Of a stretch of DNA of 64,000 bases, positions 17,460 through 26,961 are shown one piece after another. The stretch is from the NCBI GenBank assembly GCA_022841825.1, contig JALHQT010000007.1, positions 222,957 through 286,956 on the forward strand. The letters are read 5' to 3'. Source of the DNA: Anaerolineae bacterium. GTDB lineage: Bacteria; Chloroflexota; Anaerolineae; Aggregatilineales; Phototrophicaceae. The notes beneath the pieces were generated by a model that saw only the letters and a program-made list of their open reading frames with translations, ran no database searches and was not told the origin of the DNA. Position 1 is the first letter of the stretch; every line of letters starts with the position of its first letter. The translations under genes were made by a program, and so were the position numbers.

Positions 17460-17945
17460 ATGCACACGCCCGAACAACGCGCCGCGCTCATCGCCAGCAT
17501 CCGCGCGCTGCCCGACCAGCTTGCCGAGACTGTCGCGGCGTGGAGCGATGCGCAGCTTGACTATTGCCCTGCCCCTGGCGAATGGTGCGCGCGGCAGGTC
17601 GTCCATCATGTCGCCGACTCGCACATGAACGCTTACATCCGCACCAAGCTGGCGCTTTCGGAAGACACGCCCACAGTCAAGCCCTATGACCAGAATGCCT
17701 GGGCGGAGATGAGCGATAGCCAGGTCATCCCGATTGAGGAGTCGCTGCTGATCATCGAGGCGCTGCACGCCCGCTGGGCGGTGCTCTGGGAGCATATGAC
17801 CGACGAGCAGTACGCTCGCGCGTACTATCACCCGGGGTCGGGCATGACGGTCACGCTCGACGACCAGCTCGCGGACTACAGCGAGCACGGACTGAATCAC
17901 ATCGAACAGATCGCGCGCATCGCGCGTGAACAAGGGTGGGCATAA
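17460..17945 (+). CDS. DinB-family protein
   Basis: 161 aa, one four-helix bundle. The three metal-binding His expected in DinB/YfiT proteins are in place: His50 in VVHHVADSH, then His143 and His147 in SEHGLNHIEQ. These proteins are metal-dependent thiol transferases or hydrolases; the substrate is not clear here. The stop lies 2 bp before the MoxR start (17948), and the next gene overlaps MoxR by ATGA, so the three form an operon. I see no DNA-damage operator. Confidence 0.8.
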   Translation: MHTPEQRAALIASIRALPDQLAETVAAWSDAQLDYCPAPGEWCARQVVHHVADSHMNAYIRTKLALSEDTPTVKPYDQNAWAEMSDSQVIPIEESLLIIEALHARWAVLWEHMTDEQYARAYYHPGSGMTVTLDDQLADYSEHGLNHIEQIARIAREQGWA

Positions 17946-17947
17946 AC

Positions 17948-18922
17948 ATGGATGCAGTGATGTTCACGCAGACCGCGCAGAAGATCGAGCAGGAGGTCAA
18001 GCGCGTCATCGTCGGGCAGGATGCGGTGGTGCGCGCGGTGCTGATTTGCGTCATCGCCGGGCGGCACGCGCTGCTGGAAGGCGTGCCCGGCTTGGGCAAG
18101 ACCGTGCTGATCAAGACGCTGGCGGATGCGCTGCGGCTCAAGTTCGCGCGCATCCAGTTCACGCCCGACCTGATGCCCGCCGACATCACCGGCACCGACA
18201 TCCTAGAAGAGACGGAGGAGGGGCGGCGCGTCTTCCGCTTCCAGCCGGGTCCGGTCTTCGCCAACCTCGTGCTGGCGGACGAGATCAACCGCGCCACGCC
18301 CAAGACGCAGTCGGCGCTCCTGGAAGCGATGCAGGAGAAAACCGTCACCATCGCCAACCGCAGCTACCCGCTGGAAGCGCCGTTCTTCGTCCTCGCCACG
18401 CAAAACCCGATTGAGCAGGAGGGCACCTATCCCCTGCCGGAAGCGCAGCTTGACCGCTTCATGTTCAAGATCAACGTCGGCTACCCGGACGCGCGCGAAT
18501 TGATCGCCATCCTCGACCGCACGACCGGGGCGGAACGCGCGCAGGTCAACCAGGCGGCAGACGGCGCGGCGCTGGTCGAAATGAGCACCTTCGCCGAAAA
18601 TGTCGCCGTGCCAACGCACGTCACCGAGGCGGTCGCCCGGCTGATCGTCGCCAGCCATCCCGAAAGCCCGGACGCGCCGCCGCTCGTCAGGCAGTTCGTG
18701 CGCTACGGGGCAAGCCCGCGTGGGGCACAGGCGATCATTCGCGGCGCGAAGATCAACGCGCTGTTGGAAGGGCGCTACAACGTCTCGTTCGAGGATGTGG
18801 CGGCGGTGGCGGTGGATTCGCTGCGGCATCGTCTGCTGCTGAATTTCGAGGGCATGGCGGATGGCGTACGACCGGAAGCGCTGGTGGATGAGCTGTTGAA
18901 AGCGATGAAGGTGATGGCATGA
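17948..18922 (+). CDS. MoxR-family AAA+ ATPase
   Basis: 324 aa. Walker A is GVPGLGKT at residues 45-52, Walker B is LVLADEINRA near residue 112, and sensor region FVLATQNPIEQEGTYPLPEAQLDRF is a MoxR hallmark. MoxR ATPases act as chaperones that insert metal cofactors or activate VWA-domain partners; no VWA protein follows here, which is unusual. The ATG at 17948 is close to the DinB stop; GTG 17936 in the same frame would overlap it. The next gene overlaps by 4 bp (18919-18922). Confidence 0.9.
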   Translation: MDAVMFTQTAQKIEQEVKRVIVGQDAVVRAVLICVIAGRHALLEGVPGLGKTVLIKTLADALRLKFARIQFTPDLMPADITGTDILEETEEGRRVFRFQPGPVFANLVLADEINRATPKTQSALLEAMQEKTVTIANRSYPLEAPFFVLATQNPIEQEGTYPLPEAQLDRFMFKINVGYPDARELIAILDRTTGAERAQVNQAADGAALVEMSTFAENVAVPTHVTEAVARLIVASHPESPDAPPLVRQFVRYGASPRGAQAIIRGAKINALLEGRYNVSFEDVAAVAVDSLRHRLLLNFEGMADGVRPEALVDELLKAMKVMA

Positions 18923-19548
18923 AGACTGTGTTGTTCTACGGCGATTCGAATACCTGGGGCTACGACCCCGCCACGCGCACCCGCTTCGATATTCATACGC
19001 GCTGGGCGGGTGTCGCTCGTGACCTGCTCGGCGCGGACTGGCATGTCATCGAGGAAGGGTTGGGCGGGCGCACCACCGTCTGGGATGACCCGATTGAGGG
19101 CTACAAGAACGGCAGGGAGTATCTGATCCCGTGCCTGAACACGCACAAACCCCTGGATGTCGTCTGCATCATGCTCGGCACCAATGACCTCAAGATGCGC
19201 TTCTCGCTGCCTGCCTGTGATGTCGCGGCGGGCGCGGGCGTGCTCGCGCAGATCGCCCAGAAGAGCGAGGCGGGTCGGGATGGCGCAGCGCCCGCAGTCG
19301 TCCTGATGTGCCCGCCGCCCTTCGCGTCGCTGGCGGGCACACGCTTTGTCGATATGTTCGCGGGCGGCGAGGCGAAGAGCCGCGAATTTGCGAAGCATTA
19401 CCGCATCGTCGCCGACGAGCTGGGCTGCCACTTTGTCGATGTGGGCGAAATCGTGCAGAGCAGCACACTCGACGCCATCCACTATGAGGCGTCGGAGCAT
19501 CGCAAGCTGGGCGAATTCATGGCGGCGTACCTGCGCGAGCGCTTCTGA
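18919..19548 (+). CDS. SGNH/GDSL hydrolase
   Basis: 209 aa. It has the four blocks of SGNH hydrolases: GDSNTWG with nucleophile Ser10, a central Gly, GTNDLK, and the catalytic Asp185-x-x-His188 near the C-terminus. These enzymes cleave acyl or acetyl esters, often on sugars or lipids. There is no signal peptide, so it is cytoplasmic. It is the last gene of the DinB-MoxR operon, coupled by an ATGA overlap. Confidence 0.85.
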   Translation: MKTVLFYGDSNTWGYDPATRTRFDIHTRWAGVARDLLGADWHVIEEGLGGRTTVWDDPIEGYKNGREYLIPCLNTHKPLDVVCIMLGTNDLKMRFSLPACDVAAGAGVLAQIAQKSEAGRDGAAPAVVLMCPPPFASLAGTRFVDMFAGGEAKSREFAKHYRIVADELGCHFVDVGEIVQSSTLDAIHYEASEHRKLGEFMAAYLRERF

Positions 19549-19573
19549 GCGCCTGTCGTCCGAGTGCCCGCCA

Positions 19574-20209
19574 TCACCCGCCGCGCTGCTCCTCGTAGAA
19601 GCGCGTCCACTCGGCGTCGAAGTCGCGCCGGGCGGGGTCGATGATCGTCTCGCTGGCGGCGGCGAGCAGGGCGATTTCGGCGGGCGGCAGGTCTTCCAGC
19701 GCCTTGCGTACAAAGAAGATCATGTCATGGGCTTGCAGCGCCGCGTCGAAGTGCGCGGCGACCAGCGCGAACAGCAGCAGCGCGGCGACGACGACGACCG
19801 TGATCTCGACTGCCCAGGGCGCGGCGACCACCAGCGCCGTCATCCAGAGCGGGAAGAGCAGCGAGACGACCAGGTGCGGCGTGCGCAGCCTCCCGCGTAA
19901 GCGCAGCGTGGTCACCGCGCCCGCCTGCCCAAAGCTGCCCTCCAGCACCGCCGCGCGCGCGGTGCGCCGCTTGCGATGCCAGATCGTCTTGCTGTCGCTG
20001 CGCAGTTCAAAGCCATCCGGATACGGGCGCAGGTAGTAGCGCCGCCCCTCGGCGAACAAATCGCGATGCTGCAAGCGCGCCTGGCTCGGTCGCGTCGCCT
20101 GGATCAGCGCGCCGATGACCTCGCTCGGCGGCGCGGTGACCGCCAGCGCGACCGCACCGCCGACATACCAGAGCTGCGGCGCACGCGGGGGCGTCCCCGC
20201 CGCATTCAT
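19574..20209 (-). CDS. Membrane protein of unknown function, 211 aa
   Basis: Two adjacent membrane helices (about residues 113-150) are flanked by a beta-rich, basic N-terminal part with SKTIWHRKRRTAR and a C-terminal soluble tail. I do not recognise a family. It overlaps the upstream TPR gene by 4 bp (20206-20209), so both are probably made together with the F420-type oxidoreductase as an operon on the minus strand. Confidence 0.6.
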   Translation of the reverse strand: MNAAGTPPRAPQLWYVGGAVALAVTAPPSEVIGALIQATRPSQARLQHRDLFAEGRRYYLRPYPDGFELRSDSKTIWHRKRRTARAAVLEGSFGQAGAVTTLRLRGRLRTPHLVVSLLFPLWMTALVVAAPWAVEITVVVVAALLLFALVAAHFDAALQAHDMIFFVRKALEDLPPAEIALLAAASETIIDPARRDFDAEWTRFYEEQRGG

Positions 20210-21144
20210 GCCGACGCCCTTTGCGCGCTGCGTGCCTGCGCCAGCGCCGTCTCCAGCGCGGGCAGCACGTCCGCGATCCCCAGACTGCTGAACATGCCGT
20301 AGGCGCTGTCGAGATGATTGATGGCATCCAGATAGTCGCCCCGCGCCAGCGCAACCTCGCCGATGGCGCGCAGAATATCCGCCTGCATCGTCACATCCTG
20401 CACCTCGTAGGCGGCAGGCAGCGCCTGTCGATAGTGCTCGATGGCGCGCCCGTACAGGTAATCGCGCCCCGCCCGCGTCGCCGTGCGGCTGCCGAGCACG
20501 ACATAGAGATTGCCGATCACGCCGAGCTGCCGCGCGAGCTGGAACTTGTCGCCCAGGTCGCGGTAGATCATGACCGCTTCCTGGAGGTGAACGAGCGCGG
20601 TCGGCTGGTCGCCATGCGCCATGCAGCTTTGCGCCAGGTTGCCCAGCCGCCCCGCCAAGCCGCGCAGATCGCGCAGCCCACGCGCCACCTGGATCGACTG
20701 CTCGTGATAGGCGATGGCAAACGCCATCTCCCCCATGTCATCGTAGACTAATCCGAGGTTCGCCAGCCAGATGCCGCGCCCGCGCTCGTCGTGATGATCG
20801 ACCGCCAGCGCCAGCGCGCCTTGCAGCGCCTGGATCGCCTCGTCAAAGCGACGCAGGTCGCGCAGCACATTGCCCGCGTTGCCCAGCAAGCCCGCTTCCA
20901 TTGCGCCATCGCCTTCGATGCGCGCGTGTTCGAGCGCCCGTTCGAGATGCGCCAGCGCGTTATCCGCCTGGTCGCGGCGGTAGCAGAGCAATGCGAGATT
21001 GCCATGATGACGTGCCAGCGCGCTGTGATCCTGCGCGGCTTCCGCCAACGCGATCAACTGCTCCAGCGCACGCATGGCGCTGTCGAGATCGTCTTTCTGG
21101 AGCGCGAGACGAACCTGCCGCAGCAGCGCTGCTGTGTCGCTCAT
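20206..21144 (-). CDS. TPR protein, 312 aa
   Basis: About seven TPR-like units (for example LGNLAQSCMAHGDQPTALVHLQ and HYRQALPAAYEVQDVTMQADIL), a form common in kinesin-light-chain-like and regulatory TPR proteins. No other domain. I chose the ATG at 21144 because it overlaps the stop of the upstream gene by one base (TGATG), and the frame upstream to 21174 reads into that gene. It couples an oxidoreductase to a small membrane protein; its role is probably scaffold. Confidence 0.75.
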   Translation of the reverse strand: MSDTAALLRQVRLALQKDDLDSAMRALEQLIALAEAAQDHSALARHHGNLALLCYRRDQADNALAHLERALEHARIEGDGAMEAGLLGNAGNVLRDLRRFDEAIQALQGALALAVDHHDERGRGIWLANLGLVYDDMGEMAFAIAYHEQSIQVARGLRDLRGLAGRLGNLAQSCMAHGDQPTALVHLQEAVMIYRDLGDKFQLARQLGVIGNLYVVLGSRTATRAGRDYLYGRAIEHYRQALPAAYEVQDVTMQADILRAIGEVALARGDYLDAINHLDSAYGMFSSLGIADVLPALETALAQARSAQRASA

Positions 21145-21749
21145 CAATCGCGCTCCATCGGGCGGCGAATCCAACCGGCAAGGGCGAAAGCGAACCCGAC
21201 GAGGATCAGCCCCGCACCCACGACAGGCGCCCAGCGCAGGTCATCGGGCGGCGCGGGCAGCGTGGGAATGCCGGGCAGCGCGTCGAAACGCACGATGGTG
21301 TAATCGTCAATCCGGTCGGGCTGCGTGCGCGCGGCGGCGCTCCCCATACCCAGCCGACCGCTGAGCGCGTCGAAGATCAAGAGGGGGCTGGAGCGGCGGA
21401 AGAGATGCAGGACGACGGTCGCCTCGGTGCGGTTGCGCACCAGCGTCCCGTGTGCCCCCATCACCTGCTGCCCGCGACAGAGCGTGACGGTTGGCTCGTC
21501 GGTCAGGTTCTTCAGCCACTGGGATTGATCGCCCCAGGCGGCGATGGCGTAGAGCTTCTTGCCGTGACGCCGGTATTCAAGCGGGGCATAGCGCGGCTGC
21601 CCGCTCTTGCGCCCGCGTGTGGTCAGGATCATGATGTTAAAGGCGTCGAGCAGCCACCCGAAGCCCAGGCGATAGACGAGGACAGGAAATTTGAGGAGCG
21701 GGCGTGCCGCGCCTGTCGGGTAGGGCAGGGCGGGGGTGCTGCTTGCCAT
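21144..21749 (-). CDS. Deazaflavin (F420)-type nitroreductase-family oxidoreductase
   Basis: 201 aa. The motif LTTRGRKSGQPRYAPLEY at residues 42-59 and the later QSQWLKNLTDEPTVTL are those of the deazaflavin-dependent nitroreductase (Ddn-like) family, which uses F420H2 or a flavin. A C-terminal membrane helix (about residues 172-192) may anchor it. The physiological substrate is unknown. First gene of a three-gene minus-strand group. Confidence 0.75.
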   Translation of the reverse strand: MASSTPALPYPTGAARPLLKFPVLVYRLGFGWLLDAFNIMILTTRGRKSGQPRYAPLEYRRHGKKLYAIAAWGDQSQWLKNLTDEPTVTLCRGQQVMGAHGTLVRNRTEATVVLHLFRRSSPLLIFDALSGRLGMGSAAARTQPDRIDDYTIVRFDALPGIPTLPAPPDDLRWAPVVGAGLILVGFAFALAGWIRRPMERD

Positions 21750-21834
21750 ATACGGGCGGCTTTCATCCAGATGAGACGAAGATTATATGCCTTCAGTATA
21801 TGACGACTCTTGATGATGCGTATAGGTGACAATA

Positions 21835-22632
21835 TCACGCGGTTGTCGCCGATGCCCGCGCATCCTGAAGTCGGGTGCCAGCGTGGATGAAGAGATAGTA
21901 AGCAGCCAGCACGCCGCTGACAATGATGACAAAGGTGTATATCCACAGACTCACCATGAAACGCGGTTCGATGGTCGGCAGCCGCTGCAAGAATGGCAGA
22001 ATGAGCACGAGATCGTAGGCAAGAAAGCCAGCGAGCTGCCCACCCGCGTTACGCCAGCTTGGGCGCAGCAGCGTGTAGGTGAAATAGATCGCTGCGCCCA
22101 GATACATCCAGCCATAGATAACCGACCCGGTCGTATTGACAGTCCAGGGCACGACATTGGGGGCTTTGAGCACCATACGCCCACCCACAATGATCAATGC
22201 GATGATGAAGACGATGAACGCGACGCGCACCGGGGCAGGCAGCCGGGGTAAAGCAGGGATGACCAGGCGTCGGGTGTGGAGGAAAAGCACCAGTCCAAAC
22301 AGGGTACCGATAGCGGCAAGCAGGGCGAACGTGAGCAGTTTGGCGCTGCCATCTGCGATCTGAAAGCTGAAGATGCCCAATGGCGCGAAGATGACGACAT
22401 AATCGAGACCAATCCCGGCAAGGGCACCATATTCCCGCGTCCATAAGCACCAGAGAGTGGCGGCGGCGGCGGCAGCAAAAATTGACCCGACGAAGATATA
22501 TGCCATGTCCTGCGTGTAATCGAATGGCCACAGTCCGGTCGCAAGCGGCAGTTGAAGGGCAAAAGCAATACCAAAGAATGCTTGTCCCAAGGCAACCCCA
22601 AACAGCACGATGCGCAGAATACTATTCATCAA
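21835..22632 (-). CDS. Seven-helix membrane protein
   Basis: 265 aa with about seven membrane helices evenly spaced and short polar loops. No retinal lysine or transport motif is evident. The start is either ATG at 22632 or the adjacent ATG at 22629. It stands alone between the F420-oxidoreductase group and the divergent Gly-rich gene. Function unknown. Confidence 0.65.
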   Translation of the reverse strand: MMNSILRIVLFGVALGQAFFGIAFALQLPLATGLWPFDYTQDMAYIFVGSIFAAAAAATLWCLWTREYGALAGIGLDYVVIFAPLGIFSFQIADGSAKLLTFALLAAIGTLFGLVLFLHTRRLVIPALPRLPAPVRVAFIVFIIALIIVGGRMVLKAPNVVPWTVNTTGSVIYGWMYLGAAIYFTYTLLRPSWRNAGGQLAGFLAYDLVLILPFLQRLPTIEPRFMVSLWIYTFVIIVSGVLAAYYLFIHAGTRLQDARASATTA

Positions 22633-22961
22633 GAAATTCCTTTGACGACAGAGTGAATGGCTCTCTTTAGGATAGAGCTTTCGCGCTTTCGTGCAACAGA
22701 AAAGCGCTCCTTACGGACCGTGTTATGCCCGGTAAAAGATGAAGAAGGTAAAAACGAAAGCGGTGGGGTCGGCGTGCCAATCCCCCTGCATCCGCCAACG
22801 TCCAGGGACGTGTTTCAAGTTGATGCGTCGACTCTCACCCCAAACCCCTTGTTCGCCCCGGCAAACCGTGTTGTGTCCCCTAGACGTGAAGATCGTACAA
22901 TAGGGCTTGGGGATGATGCCGTGGCATCGCCCGCCTGTGTCCGTAGATCGAGGAACCTGCT
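22633..22961. other. Intergenic region with possible promoter
   Basis: 329 bp between divergent genes. A TACAAT near 22897-22902 could be a -10 for the plus-strand gene at 22962, but the -35 region is unclear. A CTCACCCCAAACCCC segment near 22835 resembles the end of the palindromic elements, without a matching right end. I see no gene. Confidence 0.35.
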
Positions 22962-23564
22962 ATGCCCGCCAACACCAAGCCCACCCGCCGCCTGCGCGGC
23001 AGCACCTTCGTCGCCTGGGGTCCCAGCAATGTCCATCTGAGCGAAAGCAATGCCAGCCTGCGCGCCCGAGGGATGCCCGCGCTCACCAACCCGGTCGCCA
23101 GCATCGGCGGCGGGGGCTATGCGCGCTTCGGGCGTTGGATCGTCGGCGGGATGGGCGAAGGCGGCGGATCAGAGGCGCGCAACGCGCACCATCTGGCACG
23201 CTACGGCTATGGCGGCGGCGGGCAAATGGTCGGCTTCACGCTGCGGCGCTTCCTAGGTGTGAGCATTACGCCGCTGGTCGCCATCGGCGGCGCGGGCATG
23301 GGTGCACAGACGCTGGACTTGCGCGCGACGGTCCTCGAGCCAAAGCGCGGCGGCGCGGGCGGGACGCTGCTCTTCGCCGGGCTGCTGATAGCGCTGCATA
23401 TCCCGCTGCTGCGCGGCTGGGGTCCGATGGGCGGGCTGATGATCGGCTACCGTTTCACCGCGCTCGCAGGCGCGAATAATGCCGATTTCGAGCTGCCCGG
23501 CAATGACCGCGATGGCATCAGCGGCTTCTTCGCGCGGTTGGTGGTGGGGTTGGGGCGGAATTAA
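22962..23564 (+). CDS. Glycine-rich hypothetical protein, 200 aa
   Basis: Rich in Gly, Ala and Leu with a repeated GGGG pattern in the middle (SIGGGGYARF, GYGGGGQM, IGGAGMGAQ) and a weak hydrophobic segment at about residues 133-155. I recognise no family. The basic N-terminus and glycine-rich centre could suit a surface or membrane-associated protein, but this is only a guess. It reads toward the YitT gene, which is convergent. Confidence 0.5.
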   Translation: MPANTKPTRRLRGSTFVAWGPSNVHLSESNASLRARGMPALTNPVASIGGGGYARFGRWIVGGMGEGGGSEARNAHHLARYGYGGGGQMVGFTLRRFLGVSITPLVAIGGAGMGAQTLDLRATVLEPKRGGAGGTLLFAGLLIALHIPLLRGWGPMGGLMIGYRFTALAGANNADFELPGNDRDGISGFFARLVVGLGRN

Positions 23565-23692
23565 GCCCTGCACACCTGCGCCGCCAATCGCATCCGGCGC
23601 GTTGTGGGCGATGACATGCAGTGCGTTCGCGGCTGCACCCTCCCCTCCGTGCGCCTCCGTCCTCTCCGTGTCTTCGTGTTTCAATCCCTGTA

Positions 23693-24586
23693 TCACGCCT
23701 TGTCCTTCAGCGCGGGGCGCTGCGCGCGCTCGCGGAAGCCGTGCCCGTAGGCGGTATGCCCCTGGCTGAAGACGAGGAAGGCGCTCGGATCAACCCTGAG
23801 CACGATGTTGCGCAGAAAATCGACCTGCGCGCGCCCGATGGTGATGAACAGCACGCCGCGCGGCTCCTGGGTGTACATCCCCGTGCCTTCCCACGCCGTC
23901 ACCCCGCGCTTGAGCTTGTCGAGGATCGCCGCAGAAACTTCCGCCGGGTAGTCGGTGATGATGGTCGCCGTGCGGATCACACTGGGTCCTTCCAGCGTGT
24001 AATCGGACACCACGCCGCCGATGTAGAGCGCGACGACGGCGTAAAGCGCGCCCTCCCAGCCGAAAACCAGCCCCGCCAGCACGACGACGCCCGTATCGGT
24101 GTAGAGCGTGCTGGTCGCCAGCGGAATGCCGTACAGCTCTTGCAGAATGCGCCCCAGCGTGGAGGTGCCGCCGAGCGTGCCGCCGCCGCGAAAGACCAGC
24201 CCGCCGCCAATGCCGCCGATCACCCCTGCATAGAGCGCGTTGAGCAGAAGATCCTGACTTAAGGTTTGCGTGAGCAGCGGCGTCAGCGTATCGATCAGGA
24301 ATGAGTAGAGGACGATGGCGAAGATCGTCCCCAGGATGACGCGCCAGCCGCCGAGGAAGCGGAATGCAAGCAGTTGAATCGGGATGTTGAGCAGCAGGAT
24401 CATCAAACCGATGGGGGTATCAAAGAGGTGGTTGAGGATGATGGCGATGCCGGAAATGCCACCCGGCGCAATGTCGAAAGGCGCCTGGAAGATGATGACG
24501 CCGATGGCGGAGATGAACGCGCCCAGCGAGAGCAGCACCAGATCCGAGAAGAAACGCCACCAGCTCCACTGTCGCCGCTTCGCCAT
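23693..24586 (-). CDS. YitT family membrane protein (DUF161/DUF2179)
   Basis: 297 aa. Five to six membrane helices in the first ~200 residues, with the family's ILLNIPIQLLAFRFLGG and GGTLGGTSTLGRIL segments. A C-terminal soluble DUF2179 domain of about 80 residues follows (TYPAEVSAAILDKL-like segment, then GVTAWEGTGMYT). The YitT family is widespread and its transported substrate is not established. Stand-alone gene. Confidence 0.85.
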   Translation of the reverse strand: MAKRRQWSWWRFFSDLVLLSLGAFISAIGVIIFQAPFDIAPGGISGIAIILNHLFDTPIGLMILLLNIPIQLLAFRFLGGWRVILGTIFAIVLYSFLIDTLTPLLTQTLSQDLLLNALYAGVIGGIGGGLVFRGGGTLGGTSTLGRILQELYGIPLATSTLYTDTGVVVLAGLVFGWEGALYAVVALYIGGVVSDYTLEGPSVIRTATIITDYPAEVSAAILDKLKRGVTAWEGTGMYTQEPRGVLFITIGRAQVDFLRNIVLRVDPSAFLVFSQGHTAYGHGFRERAQRPALKDKA

Positions 24587-24654
24587 AACCCCGCCCCCGC
24601 ACCTGGAAAACGGTAACTATAGCGCAATCACGATCTGAACGCACCCGTGCGCGA

Positions 24655-25110
24655 TCAGATCAACGCCGCTCCTTCCTCGCGGCAGGTTGTCACGCTGGCT
24701 GCGTAGGTCAGGCTGCACATCGGGCATTTGCGGCGCGCATCGCCGATGGCGGACTTGATCATGCCGAGCGCGACATCGCGGTCGATGCCCGCGTCGGTCA
24801 GGTCGCGCAGCGCGTATTCGACCGACATGCCGTCTTCCAGGTTCGTCTTGAGGTTGTTGACGTGGGTCGCCAGGCTCGCAGTGTTCGGCGCACGCTTGAC
24901 CCTGAGGACATCCGGCGTATAGGTGACGCGGCAGATGGTGCATTCGATGAACTCGGAGGGTTTGCCAATGGGGAAGAGCGGGATGAAGTAGAGCGTGAAG
25001 TAGGGGCGCGCTTCTTTGCGTTCGTAATCGCGCGTCGTCTGGCAGTGCGGGCAGAAGAACGTGCCCGTGTCGATGGTTTTCGTCCGGGGGCGTGTGCCGA
25101 AGATGATCAT
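24655..25110 (-). CDS. Zinc-ribbon protein
   Basis: 151 aa. N-terminal zinc ribbon with FFCPHC and ECTIC separated by the hydrophobic FTLYFIPLFPIGK, the pattern of the zinc-ribbon_15 group. A second pair, CPMC and a lone Cys (TTCREEG), is near the C-terminus; if metal-bound it would need a fourth ligand. Central helices (VEYALRDLTDAGIDRD) link them. Function unknown; not in an obvious operon. Confidence 0.65.
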   Translation of the reverse strand: MIIFGTRPRTKTIDTGTFFCPHCQTTRDYERKEARPYFTLYFIPLFPIGKPSEFIECTICRVTYTPDVLRVKRAPNTASLATHVNNLKTNLEDGMSVEYALRDLTDAGIDRDVALGMIKSAIGDARRKCPMCSLTYAASVTTCREEGAALI

Positions 25111-25206
25111 GGGATTGTATCCTGACCTTTCTACGTGTGTCTATTCTATACCGCTTTGCGATAGAATCGGCTCAAAGCGCGAAATGATAGTTGAAAGGGC
25201 AATCCC

Positions 25207-26361
25207 ATGAGCGAAATCGTCATCGTCTCGGCGGTGCGCACGCCGATTGGCAAGCGCGGCGGCTGGCTGCGCGAGGTGCATCCCGTCCGTCTCGGCTCGA
25301 CGGCGGTCTGTGAGGCGCTCGGTCGCGCGGGCGTCGCGCCGGAAGCGGTCGATCATGTCCTGATGGGCTGCGTGGCGCAGTTCAGCGAGCAGACCTTTAA
25401 CCTGGCGCGCAATGTCGTCCTCGACGCCGGGCTGCCCATCACCATCCCGGCGACCACGCTCGACTTCCAGTGCGGCAGCGGTCAGCAAAGTGTGCATCTG
25501 GCGGCGGCGATGATTGCCAGCGGTCAGGCGGAGATCGTGGTCGCGGGCGGCGTCGAGAGCATGACGCGCGTGCCGATGGGGTCGAGCCTGGGCAGTGGGC
25601 AGCCTTTCACCGACCGCATCATGGACACCCACAACATGATCCCACAGGGCATCGCCTCGGACGAGATCGCCGCCCAATGGGGCATCACCCGCGATGAGGT
25701 GGACGCCATCGGCTGCGAAAGCCACCATCGCGCGGCGGCGGCATGGGCGAACGGCTGGCTGAGTGACGAGATCGTCCCGCTCGAAGGTATGGACGACGCG
25801 GGCAATCCGATGACCGTGACGCAGGATCAGGGCGTGCGTCCCAACACCTCGCTGGAGAAGATGGCGACGCTGCCTGTCGCTTTCACCGAGGGCGGCGTGA
25901 CGACGGCGGGCAACAGCAGCCAGATCAGCGATGGCGCGGCGGCGCTGGTGCTGATGACGCGCGACAAGGCGGAGTCGCTCGGCATCCGCCCGCGCGCCCG
26001 GCTGGTCAGCATGGTCACAGTCGGCAGCGACCCGCACCTGATGCTGACGGGACCGCTCGGCGCGACCCGCAAGGCGCTTGACCGCGCCAGGCTGACGCTC
26101 GACGACATCGATCTGTTCGAGGTCAATGAGGCGTTCGCCTCGGTGATCGCCATGTGGCGGCGCGAATTTGGCGTGGACGCGGCGAAAGTGAATGTGCATG
26201 GCGGCGCGGTCGCGCTGGGGCATCCGCTCGGCGCGAGCGGCGCGCGCCTGATGACAACGCTGCTGCACGCCTTAGAGCGGCGCGGCGGGCGCTACGGCTT
26301 GCAGACGATGTGCTGCGGCGGCGGCATGGGCACCGGGACGATCATCGAGCGAATCGCCTGA
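25207..26361 (+). CDS. Thiolase (acetyl-CoA C-acyltransferase)
   Basis: 384 aa, normal for thiolases. The catalytic triad is complete: Cys89 in DFQCGSGQQ, His339 in LGHPLGASG and Cys370 in CCGGGMG. It either condenses two acyl-CoA (biosynthesis, ketone body or PHB pathways) or cleaves 3-ketoacyl-CoA in beta-oxidation; no neighbour decides which. ATG start with a purine-rich upstream region (GAAAGGGC). Confidence 0.92.
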   Translation: MSEIVIVSAVRTPIGKRGGWLREVHPVRLGSTAVCEALGRAGVAPEAVDHVLMGCVAQFSEQTFNLARNVVLDAGLPITIPATTLDFQCGSGQQSVHLAAAMIASGQAEIVVAGGVESMTRVPMGSSLGSGQPFTDRIMDTHNMIPQGIASDEIAAQWGITRDEVDAIGCESHHRAAAAWANGWLSDEIVPLEGMDDAGNPMTVTQDQGVRPNTSLEKMATLPVAFTEGGVTTAGNSSQISDGAAALVLMTRDKAESLGIRPRARLVSMVTVGSDPHLMLTGPLGATRKALDRARLTLDDIDLFEVNEAFASVIAMWRREFGVDAAKVNVHGGAVALGHPLGASGARLMTTLLHALERRGGRYGLQTMCCGGGMGTGTIIERIA

Positions 26362-26474
26362 GCGCATTCGTCGCGCCAGGACACGCGCCCCAGATTGCGC
26401 GAATGGGGAAGAAAATCGGCTTTCGAGGCGTCAGAACACCACACATAGTGCGCCACAGTTTATGGAGTTTTCTC

Positions 26475-26897
26475 ATGCCCGTTCACACCGAAGTCCCTGA
26501 CAGCCATCGTGACCTGCTCGACCGCCCGATTGTCGTGGCGCTGGTGACTCTGATGCCCGATGGGCAGCCCCAGGCGACGCCCGTCTGGTGCGATTATGAC
26601 GGGCAGCACGTCATCATCAACACCGCGCGCGGACGCCAGAAAGACCGGAATATGAAGGAGCGCGCCCGCGTCACCGTGCTCTCGATTGACCCCAATAACC
26701 CGTATCGCTGGCTGGAAGTGCGCGGCGAAGTGGACGCAGTGAGCGAAGCCGGCGGCGTCGATACGATCAATAAGCTGGCGAAGAAGTATCGCGGGGTCGA
26801 TCAGTATTACGGCGGCGTCACGCCCATCGAGCAGCGCGAGCTGGAGACGCGCGTCAACTTCCTCATCAAACCCCAGCGCGTGCTGACCGGGGGATAA
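26475..26897 (+). CDS. PPOX-class F420-dependent oxidoreductase
   Basis: 140 aa, one split-barrel FMN/F420-binding domain. The family pattern is clear: ALVTLMPDGQPQATPVWCDYDG, then INTARGRQKDRNM and the C-terminal LIKPQRVL. Such proteins reduce unsaturated or oxidised substrates with F420H2. The ATG at 26475 is where similarity starts; the frame upstream is antisense-like. The gene is followed by a strong bidirectional terminator (26909-26946). Confidence 0.85.
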   Translation: MPVHTEVPDSHRDLLDRPIVVALVTLMPDGQPQATPVWCDYDGQHVIINTARGRQKDRNMKERARVTVLSIDPNNPYRWLEVRGEVDAVSEAGGVDTINKLAKKYRGVDQYYGGVTPIEQRELETRVNFLIKPQRVLTGG

Positions 26898-26908
26898 GAA
26901 CTGGGAGT

Positions 26909-26946
26909 GTTTTTGGCGGACGAGGCGTGCCTCGTCCGCCAAAAAC
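26909..26946. terminator. Strong bidirectional terminator made from GGACGAGGC palindrome
   Basis: An 18-bp perfect stem (26909-26926 and 26929-26946) has a 2-base loop and T-runs on both strands. It sits between the convergent PPOX and nadE genes. Its centre, GGACGAGGC-GT-GCCTCGTCC, is the same palindrome as at 29142-29161 inside the lgt-like gene, so it may be a mobile repeat that became a terminator. Confidence 0.9.
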
Positions 26947-26961
26947 ATGCGAGAATCTCCG